Shown in pieces: positions 58,279-64,000 of a stretch of 64,000 nt of DNA (positions are counted from its first letter, which is position 1; each line of letters begins with the position of its first letter). Position numbers and translations under genes: made by a program. Where the stretch lies: NCBI RefSeq assembly GCF_004300825.1, contig NZ_CP036250.1:682001-746000 (forward strand), in the 5' to 3' direction. This stretch comes from Egicoccus halophilus (GTDB taxonomy: Bacteria; Actinomycetota; Nitriliruptoria; Nitriliruptorales; Nitriliruptoraceae). Below the pieces are notes generated by a model. That model did no database searches. It had not been told where the DNA came from and saw only the letters and a list, made by a program, of their open reading frames with translations.

Positions 58279-59502
58279 TTGTCGCTCCCGTCGTCGCTCC
58301 CGCGCGTCCGCCTCGGCTCGTGGCTGGTCGGCCGTGCCAGCCCGTGGCTGGTGGTGGTCGGCGTCGGAACGCTGCTGGGCCTGGCCTGGCTCGCCACGTA
58401 CCTGGCGGGTGGGGCACCCAGCACCCTCCCGCACGCCTACTACGTCGCGATCCTGGTCGCCGCTGCCGCTCTGGGACCCGTGGGCGGCGCGGCGACGGGG
58501 GTCCTCGCCGGTCTGCTCGGAGGCCCGCTCACCCCGGCTGACGTCGCCACCGGCGCCCCGCAGCCCGCGATCGACTGGCTGGTCCGCGGCTTCTTCTTCG
58601 TGCTCTCCGGTGCGCTCGTGGGCGGCCTGGTCGCCAACCTGCGCCGTTCCTACGAGGCGGCCGTCGCCGACCGGTTCGACCGCGAGGTGCAGTTGAGCGT
58701 CGCGTCGCCCGAACCGCCCTCGGCGATCGCGCCACTGCACGAGTGGCAGGTGCGCGCCCTGCTCGAGCAGCGCGACTTCTCGATCGTGTTCCAGCCGCTG
58801 TACGCGCTCGACGACGGCCGGCTGGTGGCGGTGGAGGCGCTGACCCGTTTCCACACCGACCCGCCGGAACGTCCCGACGTCTGGTTCCAGCGGGCGACGT
58901 GTGCCGGACTCGGTCGTGACCTCGAACTCGCCGCGATCGACCAGGCACTGACGGCGGTCGCGGCCGACGGGTTGCCGCCGGACGTGGGGGTGAACCTCAA
59001 CTGCTCGCCGCAGGCGCTGGCGGATCCGCGGCTGCCCGGCCTGCTCGGTCGTACGCGGCGTCCGGTCGTGTTCGAGATCACCGAACACGCAATGGTCGAG
59101 GACTACCCGGCGTTGGAGGCGGCGATGCAACGTCTGCGCGAGCACGGGGCCCGCTTCGCGGTCGACGACGCCGGTGCGGGCTTCGCGAGCCTTCGTCACA
59201 TCGTCCGACTCGCGCCCGAGTTCATCAAGCTCGACATGTCCCTGACCCAGAACCTGCGCGCCGACCCGGTGCGCAGCACCTTGGCCGCCTGCCTGCTGCG
59301 CTTCACCAACGAGACCGGTCGACGCCTCGTCGCCGAGGGCATCGAGCACGCCGCCGACCTCGCGCACTGGCGTCACCTGGGTGCCCATGCGGCGCAGGGG
59401 CACCACCTCGGGCGTCCGGGCCCGCTGCCGGTGCCACAACACTGCCCGGCGATCGCCGTCGAGGCCGACCGCGGGGGCGGTGGCGATCCCACGCTCCGTT
59501 AG
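58279..59502 (+). CDS. Membrane-anchored EAL-domain c-di-GMP phosphodiesterase
   Basis: A ~407-residue protein. Residues ~20-125 have about three to four hydrophobic segments with Gly-rich turns. The EAL domain (~150-390) keeps the catalytic set: VEALTRF (E), NLNCSP (N), FEITEH (E), VDDAGAGFASL (DD), FIKLDMSL (K), VAEGIEHA (E) and AQGHHLGRP (Q). It should cleave c-di-GMP to pGpG. The start is uncertain; TTG 58279 is chosen for GAGGT at 58266-58270. It is the natural counterpart of the GGDEF protein at 13340. Confidence 0.88.
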   Translation: MSLPSSLPRVRLGSWLVGRASPWLVVVGVGTLLGLAWLATYLAGGAPSTLPHAYYVAILVAAAALGPVGGAATGVLAGLLGGPLTPADVATGAPQPAIDWLVRGFFFVLSGALVGGLVANLRRSYEAAVADRFDREVQLSVASPEPPSAIAPLHEWQVRALLEQRDFSIVFQPLYALDDGRLVAVEALTRFHTDPPERPDVWFQRATCAGLGRDLELAAIDQALTAVAADGLPPDVGVNLNCSPQALADPRLPGLLGRTRRPVVFEITEHAMVEDYPALEAAMQRLREHGARFAVDDAGAGFASLRHIVRLAPEFIKLDMSLTQNLRADPVRSTLAACLLRFTNETGRRLVAEGIEHAADLAHWRHLGAHAAQGHHLGRPGPLPVPQHCPAIAVEADRGGGGDPTLR

Positions 59503-59531
59503 CCTGTGACGGACGTCCGGGAGAGGGTGGC

Positions 59532-62500
59532 GTGGCCGTGCTCGAGGTGCTGCTGCTGGGAGGCTTCCAGTTGCGGCTCGACGGCGAGTCGTTGGCGCCA
59601 CTGCCGTCCCGGGCGGCCCGGTCGTTGTTCGCGCACCTGCTGATCCACCGTGGCTCGCCCCAGCCGCGCGAGCGACTCGCGGCCGCGTTCTGGCCGGACC
59701 TGCCCGGCGCCCGGGGCCGGCGGCGGCTGAGCCACACGTTGTGGCAGATCCAGGACGCGTTCGCCGAGGTCCCCGGTGGGTGGGACCACCTGCGGGCCAC
59801 CAGCGACACGATCGCGGTCGACGGTGACGCGCCGTGCCGCATCGACGTCGAGGACTTCGAGGGGGAGCTCGACCGTGCCCGCGAGCTGCGCGACACCCTG
59901 GGCGCGGTCGACGGCATCGCCGTGCTGCAACGTGCCGTCGAGCGCTACCGCGGCGACTTCCTCGCCGGACACTACGACGAGTGGGTCCTGGTCGAACAGC
60001 AGCGCCTCGCCCAGCGCCACCTCGACGCGCTGGGTGACCTCGTGGCGCTCACCCGGTCCGTGGGGGCCTACGACGAAGCGCTCGTCTACGCCCGGCGACT
60101 CACCCACCAGGACCCCCTGCGCGAGGACGCACACCGCGAGGTCATGCGGCTGTGCACCCTGCTCGGTCGCACCAGCGACGCCCTGCGCCAGTACGAACGC
60201 TGTCGCGAGGTGCTCGCGGAGGAACTGGGCACCGAACCGGCTGCGGCCACCCGGCAGCTGCACCAGCGCATCCTGCACGAACGGCGACGGGTCGAGGGAG
60301 CGCCCCCGGGCCCGCCGGCCTCGTCCTTCCCGCAGCGGCTGCCGCTGGCCGGTCGGAACGCGGAGCGCGCCGACGGGGTCGCGGTCCTCGAGGACGCCCA
60401 GGCCGGGCGCGGCGGACTCGTCCTGATCGAGGCGTCGGCCGGCCACGGCAAGTCACGCCTGCTCACCGAACTGCTCGACGACGCCCGCTGGCGCGGGGCC
60501 AAGACGCTGCTGGCCAGTGGCCGCGGGCCGCAGGGCTCGGGCCCGTACGCGGTGGTCCGCCAACTGCTGGAGCCGGCGCTGACCCCGCTGCGGGTGGAGC
60601 AGTTGCGTCACCGGCTCGACCCGGTGTGGCTGGGGCTGGTCGCCGAGCTGTTGCCGCCGGTGGCGCGCGCCCTGCCCCCGGCACTGCGGCCGATCGCGGC
60701 GGTGCGGCCCGAGGAGGCCGCGGGCCGGTTGCGCTCGGCCCTGGTGCGGACCCTGGTCGCGATGGCGTCGCTCGATCCGCTCGTGGTGGCCGTCGACGAC
60801 CTGCAGTGGGCCGACGACGCGTCCCTGGAGCTGCTGGCCGAACTGTCGGCCGAGGTCGGTGACGCCAGCATCGCGCTCCTGCTCGCCTACCGCGGTGACG
60901 AGGCCCGCCGTCGGGGACCGGTGTGGCGGACCGTGCGTGACCTCGACCGGCGACTGCGGCCGGTGCGGTTGCTGCTGCAACCGCTCGCACCCGCCGATGT
61001 GACGGCGGTCGTACGTGCGGCCGGGCTCGGGCGCGGCGCCGAGGCCGCGTTGGCGCAGCGTCTGCACCGCGAGACCGGTGGCAACCCGTTGTTCGTGGTG
61101 GAGACCCTGCGTTCCATCGCCGAGACCGTGGACGACCTCGACGTGGATGCCGGCACGCTCCCGTTGCCCGCCACCATCCGCGACCTGGTCCGCACCCGGC
61201 TGGCATCGTTGTCCAGCGACGAGCGTGCACTGGTGGAGGTCGCGGCCGTCGCGGGTGACGGCACCGGGCTCGACGTCCTGGCCGAGGCGACCGAACTTCC
61301 CCGGCGGACGGTGGTCGACGCCGCCTCGACGCTGGTCCGTCGTGCGCTGCTGCGTGAGGCCGCCGACGGGGTGTCGCTGTCGCACGAGCAGTTGCGTCGG
61401 GTGACGCTCGATGTGCTGACCGAGGCCGCCCGACGGGCGCTGCACCGGCGGGTGGGCACGGCGCGCGAGCGGCTCGAGCCGGAGGCCGTCGACCGGCTCG
61501 CGCACCACTTCGCCGAGGCCGGCGACGTCCGCAAGGCCGTCCACTACCTGCTGGCCGCCGGGCGGGCAGCGGCGGCGGTCCACGCGTACGCCGCCGCTGC
61601 CGACTACCTGCACCGGGCGGTCGTGCAGCAGCGACAGCGTCCGGCCAGTGTCGCCGCCCGGTTCGACCTGCTCGCCGAGCTGGCCGACGTCCTCGACGTG
61701 CTCGGTGACCGGGCCGCCCAGCAGTCGGTGGTGGAGGAACTGGTCGCGCTCGCGCAGGGCTCGCCCGCCCGCGAGGTCGAGGCGCTGCGCCGGCGGGCCC
61801 TGGTGCGGGCCCAGGCCGGCGAGCACGCGGCGGCCCGTCGGGACGCGCACCGGGCGGTCGACACCGCCGACACGGTCGGCGACGACCGTCGCGCGGCGCA
61901 GGCCTGCTTCGCCCTGGCCCGCGTGCTGGCCTGGGGCGGCGAGCGACGCGCCTCGCTGCCGCTGCTGGTCCGCGCGGTCCGCACCGCCGGGATCGACCCC
62001 TCCCTGGCGCTCGAGATCCGGACCACGCTGGCGTCGGTGCTGCGCGAGCTCGGCCGCTACCGCGCCGCCGCGGTGGAGCTCGACGCGATCCTCGATCGCG
62101 CGGCCCAGGCCGGCGAGCTGCGGGCCGAGGCCCATGCCCTGGGGGTCCTGGGCACGGTGCGCATGGAGACCGGCGACCATGCGGACGCCAGCACGCTGTA
62201 CACCCGGGCCATCGACGGATTCTCCGCTCTCGGACTGCCGCAGGGGATGGCGATCGCGCAGGTCAACCTGGCCAACGTCCGCTACGTCCAGGGACGGATC
62301 GGTGAGGCGCTGGACGCCTACGAGGCCGCGGCCACGACGTTCGCGACCATCGACGACCGACGGGGGGAGGCCACCGTCCGGCTCAACCTCGGTGTCGTGG
62401 CCGCCGACGTGCTCGGCGACGACGCCCGCGCGTCCCGTGCCCTCGTGGCCGCGCTCGACCATTTCGCCGAGGCCGGCGACCGGGCGTTCGAGGCGGCGTG

Positions 62501-63341
62501 CCGGGAGACGCTCGCCCGTCTCGCCCTGCGGGCCGGTGACCTGTCCGAGGCACGACGGCAGATCGGGGCGGCGCTCGCCCTGGACGTGGCGGACGAGGAT
62601 CTCCGCGGGCAGGTGCAGATCCTGTTGCGCGCCGGCGAGGTCGAGCTCGCCGCGGGGGACACGGCCGCCGCCGCCGCCGCGGTCGCGCGGGCGGAGCTGC
62701 TCGTGGGGCGCGCCGAGCTCGCCGACCGCCGCGTCGAGGTCCGCGCCCTCGAGGGGCGCATCCTGCTCGCCCGGGGCCGACCGCACGCCGCGCTGGAGGC
62801 GACCCGCGCGGCGGTCGACGGCCTCACCGGGTCGGTCGAACGCCCGGAGCTGGTGCGACTGGCCCACGCCGAGGTCCTCGCCGCCCTCGGGCACGAGGCC
62901 GAGGCGGCGACGGTCGCCACCCGGGCGGCCGACGAACTCGGCAGGTTGCTCGTCGACCTGCCGCCCGAGTTGCGTGCGCAGGCCGAGGCGGTGCCCGAGC
63001 ACCGTCGGATCCTGACCGCCGCGGCGCGGTCGCCGGCGTCACGCGTGCGGCTGGTCGTCGCGGCGCGCGGTGCACCGCGCGGACGTCCCCTGCGACCGGC
63101 CGAGCGCCTCGAGGTCGAGGTGTCACTGACGACCGACGTCCCGCTCCCCGACGATCCGGTGGAAGCCAGGCGGGCGCGACTCGCCCTGGTCGTCGCGGAC
63201 ATCGAGGACCAGGGGGGTGCCCCGACCACCCTCGACCTGGCGGCGCTGCTCGGGGTCAGCGAGGCCACCGTGCGTCGGGACCTGCAGGCGCTGCGCGCGG
63301 CCGGGCGGCCCTTGACGACCCGGGGCAGCCGCACGGGATGA
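59532..63341 (+). CDS. SARP-type regulator with ATPase, TPR and C-terminal HTH
   Basis: A 1269-residue regulator. Residues 1-95 are an OmpR-like winged helix (LLGGFQLRLDGE; PRERLAAAFWPDL) and 105-250 a BTAD domain (HYDEWVLVEQQRL; DPLREDAHREVMRL). An AAA/STAND ATPase follows, with P-loop GHGKS at 304-308 and Walker B LVVAVDDLQWADD. About 640-1110 is TPR-like (LGRYRAAAVELDAIL; RIGEALDAYEAAA). The end (1220-1269) is a DeoR-like HTH (TTLDLAALLGVSEATVRRDL). DNA-binding domains at both ends are unusual. GGGAGAGGG precedes the GTG. Large SARPs control secondary metabolism; this target is unknown. Confidence 0.88.
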   Translation: MAVLEVLLLGGFQLRLDGESLAPLPSRAARSLFAHLLIHRGSPQPRERLAAAFWPDLPGARGRRRLSHTLWQIQDAFAEVPGGWDHLRATSDTIAVDGDAPCRIDVEDFEGELDRARELRDTLGAVDGIAVLQRAVERYRGDFLAGHYDEWVLVEQQRLAQRHLDALGDLVALTRSVGAYDEALVYARRLTHQDPLREDAHREVMRLCTLLGRTSDALRQYERCREVLAEELGTEPAAATRQLHQRILHERRRVEGAPPGPPASSFPQRLPLAGRNAERADGVAVLEDAQAGRGGLVLIEASAGHGKSRLLTELLDDARWRGAKTLLASGRGPQGSGPYAVVRQLLEPALTPLRVEQLRHRLDPVWLGLVAELLPPVARALPPALRPIAAVRPEEAAGRLRSALVRTLVAMASLDPLVVAVDDLQWADDASLELLAELSAEVGDASIALLLAYRGDEARRRGPVWRTVRDLDRRLRPVRLLLQPLAPADVTAVVRAAGLGRGAEAALAQRLHRETGGNPLFVVETLRSIAETVDDLDVDAGTLPLPATIRDLVRTRLASLSSDERALVEVAAVAGDGTGLDVLAEATELPRRTVVDAASTLVRRALLREAADGVSLSHEQLRRVTLDVLTEAARRALHRRVGTARERLEPEAVDRLAHHFAEAGDVRKAVHYLLAAGRAAAAVHAYAAAADYLHRAVVQQRQRPASVAARFDLLAELADVLDVLGDRAAQQSVVEELVALAQGSPAREVEALRRRALVRAQAGEHAAARRDAHRAVDTADTVGDDRRAAQACFALARVLAWGGERRASLPLLVRAVRTAGIDPSLALEIRTTLASVLRELGRYRAAAVELDAILDRAAQAGELRAEAHALGVLGTVRMETGDHADASTLYTRAIDGFSALGLPQGMAIAQVNLANVRYVQGRIGEALDAYEAAATTFATIDDRRGEATVRLNLGVVAADVLGDDARASRALVAALDHFAEAGDRAFEAACRETLARLALRAGDLSEARRQIGAALALDVADEDLRGQVQILLRAGEVELAAGDTAAAAAAVARAELLVGRAELADRRVEVRALEGRILLARGRPHAALEATRAAVDGLTGSVERPELVRLAHAEVLAALGHEAEAATVATRAADELGRLLVDLPPELRAQAEAVPEHRRILTAAARSPASRVRLVVAARGAPRGRPLRPAERLEVEVSLTTDVPLPDDPVEARRARLALVVADIEDQGGAPTTLDLAALLGVSEATVRRDLQALRAAGRPLTTRGSRTG

Positions 63342-63447
63342 CGCCTGGCCGACCCCGGACGGGGTCGGGATCTGAGGTAGTTCCGAGACACCGCACCGGC
63401 ACGCTCGTGCCGTCGTCTCCCTCCCCGATCCCGCGAGGAACCCGCTC

Positions 63448-63552
63448 ATGTCGCGTCTCAAGGCCCGCCTGACCACCGTCGCACTGCTCGCCACCACGGC
63501 CGTGCTGTCCGCTTCACCGGCGTTCGCCGGCATCAAGAACATGGGCCTGTAG
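63448..63552 (+). CDS. Small secreted peptide precursor (34 residues)
   Basis: ATG at 63448 with GAGGAA at 63435-63440, seven bases upstream; TAG at 63550-63552. Residues 1-27 (MSRLKARLTTVALLATTAVL plus SASPAFA) are a signal peptide with an AFA cleavage site. The product after cleavage would be GIKNMGL. It starts 106 bases after the giant regulator gene. A CGGCACG-CT-CGTGCCG hairpin (63397-63412) lies between. Strong initiation signals plus an intact export signal argue for a real gene; a peptide pheromone is inference. No homologue is known to me. Confidence 0.65.
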   Translation: MSRLKARLTTVALLATTAVLSASPAFAGIKNMGL

Positions 63553-63572
63553 TCCGGCCTCGCAACGGGGGG

Positions 63573-63605
63573 CGGCGCCCGGCGGTGTCGGCCGGTCGGG
63601 CGCCG
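63573..63605 (+). terminator. Terminator-like hairpin after the small peptide gene
   Basis: CGGCGCCCG (63573-63581) pairs perfectly with CGGGCGCCG (63597-63605) around a 15-base loop. It starts 21 bases after the peptide stop. ACTTGAG follows; no T-run. Probably ends the short peptide transcript. Confidence 0.55.
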
Positions 63606-63610
63606 ACTTG

Positions 63611-63652
63611 AGCAGGATCCGCGGCTACGCGCGCTGACGCGTCGGATCCGCT
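63611..63652 (+). other. Long imperfect palindrome
   Basis: AGC(A)GGATCCG (63611-63621) pairs with CGGATCCGCT (63643-63652) with one bulged A. Inside, ACGCG (63627-63631) pairs with CGCGT (63638-63642). It follows the terminator-like hairpin and precedes the next gene by 84 bases. It could be an operator, a second terminator stem or a structured leader. The rest of 63653-63736 shows only AGGGGA, the next ribosome-binding site. Confidence 0.5.
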
Positions 63653-63736
63653 GCCGAAGCACCGTTCGGGCGTGCTCGGCCGTACCGTCCCGCCAGCGGC
63701 CGGGCGCCACGGAGGGCGCCGCGCAGGGGACCGACG

Positions 63737-64000
63737 ATGGCAGTGTTCGGGGCGATGGCGGTGTCCGGCGTCGGACGTGGGGTCCCGCGTCGGTTGCTGG
63801 TGATGGCGACCGCGCTCGCGCTCACGGTGCCGTCCGTCCCGGCTGCCGCTGCCACGGTCGCCGCCGACGAGACCGCGGCCGAGACGAGCGCGGCCGGCAC
63901 GAGGGCGTCGGGCGCGTCCGTCGACGGGGCCGTCGACGACGGCGCGACGTACTTCGTCGAGGGGGAGCGCGCGGCCGTCGAACGCGCCGTGGGCGCGGTC
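63737..64000 (+). CDS. Secreted protein, N-terminal fragment
   Basis: An open frame of 88 codons running off the window. ATG 63737 has AGGGGA six bases upstream. A signal peptide is evident (VPRRLLVMATALALTVPSVP then AAAA), followed by an Ala/Thr/Asp-rich stretch and TYFVEGERAAVERAVGAV. The last piece could be the beginning of an inhibitor-type propeptide such as those of subtilases, but too little is present to assign a family. Confidence 0.7.
   Translation, partial: MAVFGAMAVSGVGRGVPRRLLVMATALALTVPSVPAAAATVAADETAAETSAAGTRASGASVDGAVDDGATYFVEGERAAVERAVGAV

Overview
The window is a G+C-rich actinobacterial chromosome segment. The back half of the spc/alpha ribosomal operon runs into truA, rplM-rpsI, glmM, glmS, nnr, alr, the tsaE-tsaB-rimI-tsaD block and groES-groEL, an order typical of Actinomycetota. 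BldD-type regulators, many GTG/TTG starts, and triple S-layer-homology (SLH) repeats together with a CsaB-type pyruvyltransferase suggest a deep branch such as the Nitriliruptoria (Nitriliruptor, Egibacter or Egicoccus type). That placement is inference; no 16S rRNA gene is present. No CRISPR array, phage or insertion sequence was seen.

Layout. 1-11506: translation operon (rplF end, rplR, rpsE, rpmD, rplO, secY, adk, map, infA, rpmJ, rpsM, rpsK, rpsD, rpoA, rplQ, truA, rplM, rpsI). Its unusually long intercistronic gaps contain stable stem-loops. 11626-19147: glmM, a frame-broken remnant, a membrane GGDEF diguanylate cyclase, an F420-type oxidoreductase, csaB and glmS. 19144-27432: NAD(P)HX repair enzyme, alanine racemase, a P1 peptidase-like protein, an aberrant 4Fe-4S uracil-DNA glycosylase, t6A-modification genes, rimI with a fourfold duplicated N-terminus, and a two-domain GNAT protein. 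27429-28945: two BldD-like regulators that both keep the c-di-GMP-binding signature. 29140-31364: groES-groEL under two CIRCE operators. 31507-36102: a tight four-gene operon (DUF4956, VTC-type polyphosphate polymerase domain, CotH kinase-like protein, unknown protein). 36105-38871: GtrA, a degenerate tyrosine-autokinase-like membrane protein and a lipoprotein.

38891-57930 is a cell-envelope region. Six secreted proteins each end or begin with three SLH-like repeats: a CAP protein, a PGRP-type amidase, a SpoIID protein, two subtilases and a probable S-layer protein. Among them are genes for a flippase-like protein, a UDP-glucose dehydrogenase, a family 2 glycosyltransferase, a UDP-GlcNAc 2-epimerase and an OafA-type O-acyltransferase. 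With csaB, glmM and glmS, these suggest a pyruvylated, ManNAc-containing secondary wall polymer to which the SLH proteins attach.

58279-64000: an EAL phosphodiesterase, a giant SARP/ATPase/TPR regulator carrying a second helix-turn-helix at its C-terminus, and 106 bp downstream a 34-codon gene encoding a signal peptide followed by only seven residues (GIKNMGL). This candidate secreted peptide signal next to a TPR regulator is the most novel-looking item here. A truncated secreted-protein gene ends the window.

Three threads connect the genes. One is cell-wall and surface-layer building. The second is cyclic-di-GMP signalling (one cyclase, one phosphodiesterase, two BldD-type effectors). The third is a possible peptide-TPR regulator pair.
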